Shown here: positions 28,458 to 35,829 of the stretch, in pieces
Numbering within the stretch: the first letter of the stretch is position 1
Layout of the letters: the number at the start of each line of letters is the position of its first letter
From: Bacillota bacterium
GTDB taxonomy: Bacteria; Bacillota; Clostridia; Acetivibrionales; DSM-1351
Assembly (NCBI GenBank): GCA_023398105.1
Contig: JAEWST010000052.1
Coordinates: 1 to 35,829 of the forward strand
Length of the DNA stretch: 35,829 nt
Direction of reading: 5' to 3'
Program-made: the position numbers and the translations under genes
The notes under the pieces: generated by a model
The model's input: the letters and a program-made list of their open reading frames with translations, nothing else
What the model was told of the DNA's origin: nothing
Databases searched by the model: none

Positions 28458-31400
28458 ATGAATAATAATTTTGATATTGATGTTCTTATTGCCAATGGAG
28501 AACTAGAAAAAGAGGAAAAATACTGGCTATCTAAACTTTCTGGAGAATTGACTCTTAGTAGCTTTCCTGGTGATTATTTAAATATATGTGAAATGGAAAA
28601 TGCTAGAGGACTAATTGAGTATATTTTTTCAGAGAACATAAGTAAAAGTTTAGTTAAAATAAGCAATAATTCTGATGAGAGACTTCATGTAATACTAGTA
28701 ACTCTAGTGTCCTTGCTTCTGTACAAATATAACGGAATTGATGATGTTATTATCGGTTCCCCTTTATATCAACAGGAAGATAATGTGGAATATATAAATA
28801 ATATTCTTACACTTCGTAACAAAATTAGCAGTAAAATGACGGTTAAAGAATTGTTGCTTCAAGTGAGACAAGCTGTTAACGAAGCTATTGAACACCAAAA
28901 TTACCCTTTATATAAACTGTATTCAAAACTAATATGTTCAGCACAGCACCACGACGATTATTTATTTGATGTAATAGTTTTACTTGAGGGAATTCAGAAT
29001 CCTAAATGTTTTAAAAATATTGATGTGGGGGTTGTATTTTTATTTAAAAAAGAGAATGGTCTGCTGAAGCTTAATATGAGTTATAAATCCAGCCTATATA
29101 AAGTTGAAACCGCAAATCAGATTTTAAAATCCTTATCAAATCTGATGGAGGAATCAATTAATGATTTAAATACACAGATAGCTGAAATTGAGCTTATCTC
29201 TCCGGCTGAAAAGAATCATATATTATTTGAACTTAATAATACAAAACAGGAATTCGATATAGACACCACAATCTCACAAATGTTTGAACAGCAGGCAGAA
29301 AAGACACCTGAAAATGTGGCTGTACGTTTTTTATATGACCCAGACGAGCTTCATAGTGCATTGGTATCTGATGAGGTCAATCAAGAGGTGTACAGTAAGC
29401 TGTTAAAATGCTGTTTTAAGAAAAATCCGTTTATCCATCAAATAGAGTCAGCTTTCTGGAAGAGTTCTTTAAAGTTTCAAAATAAATTTAATACTGAGGA
29501 TAAAATTCTGCTGCAAACAAATGAGCATAACTATGTAATGATAAATTTAAATGTTATGGCTATTTTGGAAGTGTTTGACGGAGAGACCAATGTGAAATCC
29601 TTACTGGAATATTTGGTTAATGGCAGACAGCAGGTTTTCATTTGCCCTGTGTCATTAAACGAAAACAATGAATTGGCAATAGTTGAATACTATGAAACCG
29701 ATTTAAAAAACAAGTTTAACGACGGTATTGCTTTTATAAGGGCTTTATATAACTCAAACCTGATAAGAATCAACGGGTTTAACAATAAGCACATAAAAAT
29801 AGAGATAGATATGCAGAAGAACGCTATTAAAAAGCAAGATGAAGATATATCAATTGAAGAAGATTTCCAAGGTGAAACGGTTCTTTTACTTGGAGATACT
29901 ACTGGAACAGCAACAACAGGTATCTTATATATTGCTTCCTATTTACGCCGTCATGGAATTAAAGCATATTGCAAATGGAATGATGCATGCGAGGATTCAA
30001 CTATGCTTAAATATGAAATCATTTCATTACTTGATAAGATAAAACCACAAATTGTTGGAATAAGCATGAAGTGGTTCCCTCACATAGCTAGAGTTTTAGA
30101 AATGTGTAAAATCATTAAGGAATATTCTCCTGAAATCAAGGTAGTCATTGGAGGAAATACTGCCTCCATATTTTATGAAAACTTAATCAAATATGAATAC
30201 ATTGATTTTATCATACTAGGAGACGGTGAGGAACCAATGCTCAAGATCTGCGAGGGTGTGGAGCACATTCCTAATTGTGTTTATAAGCTGGGAGATGACA
30301 TTATCACAAACCCAATTTCTTATATTCAGAATCAGGAAAATTCCAGACAAATATATCTTTCGGAGCTGGATAAGATATTTATTACAAAACAGGATCCTTT
30401 TTATGCCAAATACTTTTATATTTATACAGGGAAAGGCTGCAGTATGAACTGCTTCTATTGTGCAGGATGTAATTCGGTTCAAAAGCAGACTTTCGGCAGA
30501 AGTATGCCATTTATAAGAGATGTAGAATCAGTAAAAAAAGACATTTTGGAGGCTAAAAAATATACAAGTACAATTATGTTCGACTTTGATATTCATAGTA
30601 TGGATATGACCGAATACTATAGAGATATCTGGAATAGTATAGACCTTTCAGAGCATTTCTGTTGGATTTATTTATGGAAGCTACCATCGAAAGAATTCAT
30701 AGACTTAATAACAAATACGTTCAAATATGTATATATCCACGTAGATATTTGTAGTTTATCTGAAAGACACCGAAAGCAACTTGAGTCAAAGAAGGTTGTA
30801 AAACCTCAACCATCTGATATTGAGCTAACAATGTTTTTCGATATCTGCAGTAGTTTTGAGAATTTGGAGATTACACTTAATTTAATTTCTGGGCTTCCGT
30901 ATACAACTGAAGATTACTTGGAAGAAAGTGAGAGGAATGCGGCTTTTTTTGTAGACAAATATTCATTCATAAAATCAATTGATTGGGGACGATTGCATGC
31001 ACAGCCTGGTGCACCTGTTGTATCGAGCTGTGAAGCATATAGTATGTACTCTACCGCTTCTACATATGATGACTTTTTATACTACAGTAAATTAAATCTT
31101 GAGGAAAGAAGATATCCTGATCTGGAAAACTTAAATTATCCGTTCATTTATTTTAATGATGGTGAATTGAATTCTACTATTTCTCAGTATTATTCTACTA
31201 TTAGTAATATTTTTAATAAAAAGAAAATGTTAAGAAAAAATTTACGTGCTTGTATGTATGAAGAATTTACATATAAAGAATTGAATTACAGTGCGAATCA
31301 GATTGCTTATATGCTAAGAGATAAAGGCATTAGGTCGGGAAATATTGTTGCCATAATTTTAGAACGGTCTGTTGAGATGGTCGCTGCAATATTAGGTGTA

Positions 31401-34400
31401 CTTAAAGCTGGAGGAGCATATGTGCCAATAGATTCAGGTTATCCTGAAGAACGGATAAGGTATATACTTAATGACTGTGACGCTGATATTGTAATAACTA
31501 AAAAAGAAATATCCTATGATATGCCATTCTCAATTTTGAGAAGAAAGGATAAGAAGGAACCTAATTTGTTTGTTTCGTCAAACCGTCCACAAATTAAGGA
31601 TTTCAACAGCATTCCATTGCTGGATAGATCGCTTATTGACTGTGAGAAATATAGTAAGTTTGTAGGTATGTCTATGGTTAAAAATACTATATCCATTCAA
31701 GCTACCAGAGGCTGCCCTTTTAACTGTGCCTACTGTCATAAGATATGGCCTAAAACCCATGTTACCCGCTCAGCAGAGAATTTGTTTAATGAAATACAGT
31801 TATATTACAATATGGGAATCAGGAGATTTTCTTTTGTCGATGATATTTTTAACCTGAATATTGAAAATAGTAGCAGATTTTTTAAATTAATTATAGAAAA
31901 TGGCTTAAAGCTTCATTTATTCTTTCCGAACGGGCTTAGAGGAGATATCTTAACCGAGGAATATATTGATTTGATGGTTGCAGCAGGAACTGTTGAAGCA
32001 AACCTGGCATTAGAAACAAATTCCGAAAGATTACAAAAAGTAATAGGTAAGAATCTGAATTTGGACAAGTTTAAGATGAACCTTGAGTATTTTTGCACAA
32101 AATATCCTAATGTTATGATAGGTATTTTCTTTATGCACGGGTTTCCTACTGAAACAGAGGAAGAAGCATTGAATACATTGGACTTTGTAAAAAGTATTAA
32201 ATGGATTCATTTCCCATATCTTGATATATTAAAGATTTTTCCCAATAGTGATATAGCAAAGCTTTCCGTTGAGAATGGTATCTCATGGGAAGCCATTGAC
32301 CGTTCTATAGATTCAATGTACCATAAGATTTCTGAGACTCTTGTTTTCCCTAAGGAGTTTACACTAAAATATCAATCTGATTTTTTAACTGGATATATCT
32401 TATCTAAAGAGCGAATGCTGAAAGTACTGCCCATACAGATGGGATTGTTGACTGAGGATGAATTGGTTGAGAAATATAGAGGATATCTACCAGGCAATAT
32501 TCAAAGTTTTGATGATGTAATCAAAATATCAGGAATATCTAGAGAAGAATTAGGAGATGCAAAATTTCTGGATACTGATTATGGTTTGGTGCAGGATTTC
32601 AATAAAAAAGTAAACTCGTTTTTTGAAAAACCAAAGCCTGAAGACAGTGCATTAAAGGTATTGTTTCTTGATTTGTCCCAATATTATACCAGCTTTGACA
32701 GTGAACTTTCAAACTTGATAGAACCGCCTTTAGGGCAAATGTATATATTGACATATCTTAATAAAGTTTTCGGGAATAAGGTTCATGGGAAAATTGCAAA
32801 ATCTAGAGCGGACTTTGATAGTGATAATGATTTAAAAGACCTTATCACCGATTTTAATCCTGATATTATAGGAATAAGGTCTCTTTCGGTATATAGAAAG
32901 TTTTTTCATAACACAGTTTCTCTAATTAGGCAATGGGGGATTAAGACTCCAATAATTGCAGGAGGTCCATACGCAACCAGCAGTTATACACAAGTGTTAA
33001 GTGATCGCAATGTAGACTTGGTTGTATTAGGTGAAGGAGAGGTTACTTTTAGCGAAGTAATTGGAAAAGTTATTGAAAATCAAGGTAAATTACCTGACAA
33101 AATTAGCCTTAAGGATGTATGCGGTATAGCATTTGCTGATGAAACAAATGAAAAGGATAACAATACATTCAACAGGGACATAATACTTTTAGATGAACTT
33201 GATTATCCCGATAGCGGTGCATTAGTTATTAATCCGGCGAACACTACTGACATAAACGACCCCGCATATATAATATACACGTCAGGAACTACGGGTAAGC
33301 CAAAAGGAGTAGTAGTTGGGCATAAAGGTATCGCAAACACTATAAAGTGGAGAAAAAATGAGTACAAGCTGGATCATCATGATAATGTACTCCAGTTATT
33401 TCCACACATTTTTGACGGATTTTTGACAAGTTTCTTTACTCCTATAACGTCAGGCTCAACAGCTGTATTCTTAAATGGTGAGGATTCAAGAAATCCTATT
33501 ATGATTAGAAAAGCTATTGTGTCACAGTCTATAACACATTTTATATGTCTTCCAGCATTATATTCTGCTGTACTTGATTTACTTGATGGAGATGAGAATT
33601 GTGCTGTCAGGATTATAACTTTAGCGGGAGAAAAAGTTCAAAGGGATCTTGTTGAGAAAAGCAAATCTAAAATTCACGGAATAGAAATTGTTAATGAATA
33701 TGGGCCAACTGAATGCAGTGTAGCATCAACCATATTGAGGAATATGCAAAACTGTGAGACTATTACCATTGGGAAGCCTATTGCAAATATCAGAGTGTAT
33801 ATTTTAAATAAAGAACAATGCCTTCAGCCTATAGGTGTCCCAGGTGAAATAACAATTGCCGGGTTTGGACTTGCGACAGGATACTTAAATAACCAGTCAC
33901 TTACAGATAGCAAATTTTTGCCGGATCCTTTTTTTCCGGGTGAAAGGATGTATAAATCCGGAGACCTGGCAAGAATGCTGCCAAATGGTGAAATTGAGTA
34001 TATCGGTAGAGTGGACCGACAGGTCAAAATCAGAGGGTACAGAATAGAACTAGATGAGATACGCAATCAAATACTTGGAATTCCAGATATTAAGGATGCT
34101 GTTGTAATAGCATCGGCTGATACAAACGGAGATATGCAATTACAGGCTTTTGTTGTGTCTGATAATTATGTAAATGTAGCAAGTATCAGGGATTGTTTAG
34201 TCAAAATATTGCCAGAATATATGGTGCCAGCTAATTTTTATAGAATAGAAAAAATACCTTTGACACTGACAGGCAAGGTCGATGAGAAGGTATTGCTGGA
34301 GAATAGAGCTATTGAAAATGATTTTGATAATACAGAAGCTCATTTTAGTGAATTGGAAATAAAGCTTGCAGATATTTGGAAAGAGGTTCTAGGAGTAAAA

Positions 34401-35829
34401 AATATTAAGAGGAGCAGTAAATTTTTTGCACTGGGAGGGCATTCTCTCAAAGCTGTTACTGTAATCACGAAAATACATAAGGCTTTTGGTGTAGAAGTAA
34501 AGGTTAGAGATATTTTCCAAAAGCAAACATTTGAAGAACTTGCCAGATACATAGATACAGCTGAAAATGAAGTTCACTTTGCAATTTATCCTATACCTGA
34601 ATCTGAATTTTATAAGGTGTCTTCTGCACAAAAGAGATTGTTCATTGTTAATCAACTTGAAGAAAGTCATACGGGATACAATATGCCGGGAGCTTTTTTA
34701 ATTGAAGGACAGTTGGATAAGGAAAGGCTAAATTCTGTATTTAAGCAATTGATACAAAGACATGAAGTTTTAAGAACTTCATTTATTGTAAGAAATGGTG
34801 AGCCGATTCAAATTGTCCACAAATCAGTTGCTTTTGAGATAGAATATTCTTCAGTTTTTATACAGAATGAATTGTATGAGAACAATAAAGAAAAAATTAT
34901 TGAAGATGTTGTATCTAAATTTGTAAGACCATTTAATTTAGAACAAGCTCCTCTGATGAGAGCTTCATTAATTGAGTTAAGCAATGAAAGGAATTTACTA
35001 CTGTTTGATATGCACCATATCATATCTGACGGTGTTTCTGTAGGTATCTTATACAAAGAATTTGTTACTTTGTATAAAGGTGGACAATTACAAAGGTTAC
35101 CTATTCAGTATAAGGACTTTGCAGCATGGCAGAGTAAGACCTTTAGTTCAATTCGTCTAAGTAAGCAAAAGGATTATTGGCTTAATGTGTTTAAAAAGGA
35201 TATACCTATTCTTGAAATGCCATATGATTTTTCGAGACCTGCACTCCAGAGTTTTGAAGGGTGTAGGATTACCTTTGATTGTGATAAAGAATTATGCTCA
35301 AAGATTCATAATCTTGCCAGCAATACCGGAACTACTCTCTTTATGGTGTTATTTGCGGCATATAATGTTTTGTTATCTAAATACAGCAAACAGGAAGATA
35401 TTATTGTAGGCACTCCAGTAGCAGGGAGAAACCATGCAGATATGCTGAATGTAATGGGAATCTTTCTAAACACCCTCGCCGTTAGAAGCCAGCCACAGCA
35501 AAGCAAGCTATTCATTGAGTATTTATACGAAATAAAGGAGATTTCAATAAGTTCTTTAGAAAATCAGGAATACCAATTTGAGGAGCTTGTAGATGCTCTT
35601 AGCTTGAAAAGAGATATGAGCAGGAATCCTCTATTTGATACCATGTTTACCCTTCAGAATATTGATTTGGGAAAAGAAGAAACTAATGAACTCAAATTTA
35701 TTCCTTACGAACTAGAAAGTAAGACTACGGTATTTGATTTCACACTGGATGCTGTGGATTTGGGAGACACCATAAAGTTCAGCCTGCACTACTGTACAAA
35801 GATATTTAAACATAGTACCATGGAAAGGT
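28458..35829 (+). CDS. NRPS E (3' partial): half-C-A[two radical SAM insertions]-T-C
   Basis: The frame is open for 2457 codons to the window end. Residues 1-255 are a half condensation domain (YWLSKLSGE, DDVIIGSPL, HQNYPLYKL) without HHxxxDG. The A domain starts (TISQMFEQQAEKTPENVAV, about 29268) and is interrupted at once by a winged-helix/B12-like/radical SAM block. It resumes (EEFTYKELN, about 31263) and runs to KAGGAYVPID (about 31404). It is then interrupted by a radical SAM/B12-like block and resumes with YTSGTTGKPKG (about 33277). Specificity residues read about D-G-T-I-T-A-E-V-A, unassigned but akin to NRPS C. T has LGGHSL with Ser1996. The final C (about 34600 on; HHIISDG at 35013) is cut by the window edge near its C-terminal end. 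The A domain is therefore spread over more than 5 kb. The invariant parts (A3, NEYGPTE, KSGDLA, GKVDEK) are intact, so it is probably active. Confidence 0.94.
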   Translation, partial: MNNNFDIDVLIANGELEKEEKYWLSKLSGELTLSSFPGDYLNICEMENARGLIEYIFSENISKSLVKISNNSDERLHVILVTLVSLLLYKYNGIDDVIIGSPLYQQEDNVEYINNILTLRNKISSKMTVKELLLQVRQAVNEAIEHQNYPLYKLYSKLICSAQHHDDYLFDVIVLLEGIQNPKCFKNIDVGVVFLFKKENGLLKLNMSYKSSLYKVETANQILKSLSNLMEESINDLNTQIAEIELISPAEKNHILFELNNTKQEFDIDTTISQMFEQQAEKTPENVAVRFLYDPDELHSALVSDEVNQEVYSKLLKCCFKKNPFIHQIESAFWKSSLKFQNKFNTEDKILLQTNEHNYVMINLNVMAILEVFDGETNVKSLLEYLVNGRQQVFICPVSLNENNELAIVEYYETDLKNKFNDGIAFIRALYNSNLIRINGFNNKHIKIEIDMQKNAIKKQDEDISIEEDFQGETVLLLGDTTGTATTGILYIASYLRRHGIKAYCKWNDACEDSTMLKYEIISLLDKIKPQIVGISMKWFPHIARVLEMCKIIKEYSPEIKVVIGGNTASIFYENLIKYEYIDFIILGDGEEPMLKICEGVEHIPNCVYKLGDDIITNPISYIQNQENSRQIYLSELDKIFITKQDPFYAKYFYIYTGKGCSMNCFYCAGCNSVQKQTFGRSMPFIRDVESVKKDILEAKKYTSTIMFDFDIHSMDMTEYYRDIWNSIDLSEHFCWIYLWKLPSKEFIDLITNTFKYVYIHVDICSLSERHRKQLESKKVVKPQPSDIELTMFFDICSSFENLEITLNLISGLPYTTEDYLEESERNAAFFVDKYSFIKSIDWGRLHAQPGAPVVSSCEAYSMYSTASTYDDFLYYSKLNLEERRYPDLENLNYPFIYFNDGELNSTISQYYSTISNIFNKKKMLRKNLRACMYEEFTYKELNYSANQIAYMLRDKGIRSGNIVAIILERSVEMVAAILGVLKAGGAYVPIDSGYPEERIRYILNDCDADIVITKKEISYDMPFSILRRKDKKEPNLFVSSNRPQIKDFNSIPLLDRSLIDCEKYSKFVGMSMVKNTISIQATRGCPFNCAYCHKIWPKTHVTRSAENLFNEIQLYYNMGIRRFSFVDDIFNLNIENSSRFFKLIIENGLKLHLFFPNGLRGDILTEEYIDLMVAAGTVEANLALETNSERLQKVIGKNLNLDKFKMNLEYFCTKYPNVMIGIFFMHGFPTETEEEALNTLDFVKSIKWIHFPYLDILKIFPNSDIAKLSVENGISWEAIDRSIDSMYHKISETLVFPKEFTLKYQSDFLTGYILSKERMLKVLPIQMGLLTEDELVEKYRGYLPGNIQSFDDVIKISGISREELGDAKFLDTDYGLVQDFNKKVNSFFEKPKPEDSALKVLFLDLSQYYTSFDSELSNLIEPPLGQMYILTYLNKVFGNKVHGKIAKSRADFDSDNDLKDLITDFNPDIIGIRSLSVYRKFFHNTVSLIRQWGIKTPIIAGGPYATSSYTQVLSDRNVDLVVLGEGEVTFSEVIGKVIENQGKLPDKISLKDVCGIAFADETNEKDNNTFNRDIILLDELDYPDSGALVINPANTTDINDPAYIIYTSGTTGKPKGVVVGHKGIANTIKWRKNEYKLDHHDNVLQLFPHIFDGFLTSFFTPITSGSTAVFLNGEDSRNPIMIRKAIVSQSITHFICLPALYSAVLDLLDGDENCAVRIITLAGEKVQRDLVEKSKSKIHGIEIVNEYGPTECSVASTILRNMQNCETITIGKPIANIRVYILNKEQCLQPIGVPGEITIAGFGLATGYLNNQSLTDSKFLPDPFFPGERMYKSGDLARMLPNGEIEYIGRVDRQVKIRGYRIELDEIRNQILGIPDIKDAVVIASADTNGDMQLQAFVVSDNYVNVASIRDCLVKILPEYMVPANFYRIEKIPLTLTGKVDEKVLLENRAIENDFDNTEAHFSELEIKLADIWKEVLGVKNIKRSSKFFALGGHSLKAVTVITKIHKAFGVEVKVRDIFQKQTFEELARYIDTAENEVHFAIYPIPESEFYKVSSAQKRLFIVNQLEESHTGYNMPGAFLIEGQLDKERLNSVFKQLIQRHEVLRTSFIVRNGEPIQIVHKSVAFEIEYSSVFIQNELYENNKEKIIEDVVSKFVRPFNLEQAPLMRASLIELSNERNLLLFDMHHIISDGVSVGILYKEFVTLYKGGQLQRLPIQYKDFAAWQSKTFSSIRLSKQKDYWLNVFKKDIPILEMPYDFSRPALQSFEGCRITFDCDKELCSKIHNLASNTGTTLFMVLFAAYNVLLSKYSKQEDIIVGTPVAGRNHADMLNVMGIFLNTLAVRSQPQQSKLFIEYLYEIKEISISSLENQEYQFEELVDALSLKRDMSRNPLFDTMFTLQNIDLGKEETNELKFIPYELESKTTVFDFTLDAVDLGDTIKFSLHYCTKIFKHSTMER
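29331..31240 (+). other. First insertion in NRPS E A domain: winged-helix + B12-like + radical SAM
   Basis: Inserted within the first strands of the A domain, after PENVAV. First comes a segment of about 150 residues with ILLQTNEHNYVMINLN then ILEVFDGETNVKSLLEYL, resembling PqqD-like/RRE winged helices. A Rossmann part follows (about 29875-30240: VLLLGDTTG, IVGISMKW, VVIGGNTAS, FIILGDGEE). The radical SAM core is last, with GKGCSMNCFYCAGC: Cys661, Cys665 and Cys668. This is the usual B12-then-radical-SAM order. The core resembles the free-standing radical SAM protein 1 (10629-12473). Function unknown; probably acts on the residue loaded by this module or on the growing peptide. Confidence 0.82.
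31500..33230 (+). other. Second insertion in NRPS E A domain: radical SAM + B12-like, permuted order
   Basis: Lies between A2 and A3, as in NRPS D. It starts with NSIPLLDRSLIDCEKY. The core has ATRGCPFNCAYC: Cys1086, Cys1090 and Cys1093. Then FPNGLRGDIL, LQKVIGKNLNLDK and HGFPTETEEEA follow. The Rossmann part comes after that: VLFLDLSQYY, EPPLGQMYILTYL, PDIIGIRSLS, IIAGGPYATS, LVVLGEGE, then RDIILLDELDYP. Long blocks are identical or nearly so to the NRPS D insertion, so the two are recent relatives or exchange sequence. As there, cobalamin binding is inferred from the fold only. Confidence 0.87.

Noticed and set aside
1..35829. Cobalamin or SAM riboswitch serving the radical enzymes
   Set aside because: No intergenic gap is longer than 55 nt, too short for either; any such element would be outside the window.

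Overview
The window lies inside one long, AT-rich, plus-strand operon for a nonribosomal peptide synthetase (NRPS) assembly line. AT-rich codon use, strong AGGAG/GGTG-type ribosome sites and many oxygen-sensitive Fe-S enzymes point to an anaerobic Firmicute, probably of the clostridial group. This is inference; no marker gene is present. Ten protein genes run in one direction. Both outer genes are cut by the window edges. The largest gap between genes is 55 nt, so there is no long noncoding stretch, and I see no RNA gene, mobile element, CRISPR array or convincing terminator.

Layout, left to right. (1) NRPS A, 5' partial: T-Cy-A(Cys, with an FMN oxidase inserted)-T, a thiazole-forming module. 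(2) NRPS B: C-A(Gly-like)-T-C. (3) A tailoring block: a U32-family Fe-S protein, a B12-type radical SAM protein, a free-standing half condensation domain, and a second B12-type radical SAM protein. (4) NRPS C: half-C-A-T-C. (5) An EctB-type aminotransferase that would make 2,4-diaminobutyrate. (6) NRPS D: A-T-C-A(Pro-like, with a radical SAM/B12-like insertion)-T-C. (7) NRPS E, 3' partial: half-C-A-T-C, whose A domain carries two separate radical SAM insertions. No thioesterase, epimerase, transporter, regulator or PPTase is in the window, so the cluster continues on both sides.

If the genes act colinearly, the line would build X-thiazole-Gly-X-X-Pro-X, with radical modifications at or near the Pro and following residue. 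There are five radical SAM domains: two free-standing and three buried in A domains. The two insertions lying between A-domain motifs A2 and A3 have the radical SAM part first and the B12-like part second. The boundaries look like a circular permutation of the usual B12-radical SAM enzyme.

Seven of the ten proteins, both NRPSs and tailoring enzymes, end in a similar short tail: often acidic residues, then an aromatic/aliphatic-[N/D/E]-aromatic/leucine triplet, within four residues of the C-terminus. Three proteins are, or begin with, the C-terminal lobe of a condensation domain lacking HHxxxDG. I infer a docking system in which these tails bring tailoring enzymes and split modules together. 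The proteins are also divided between C and A domains, inside modules, rather than at module ends. This combination is the part of the window most likely to be a new system.
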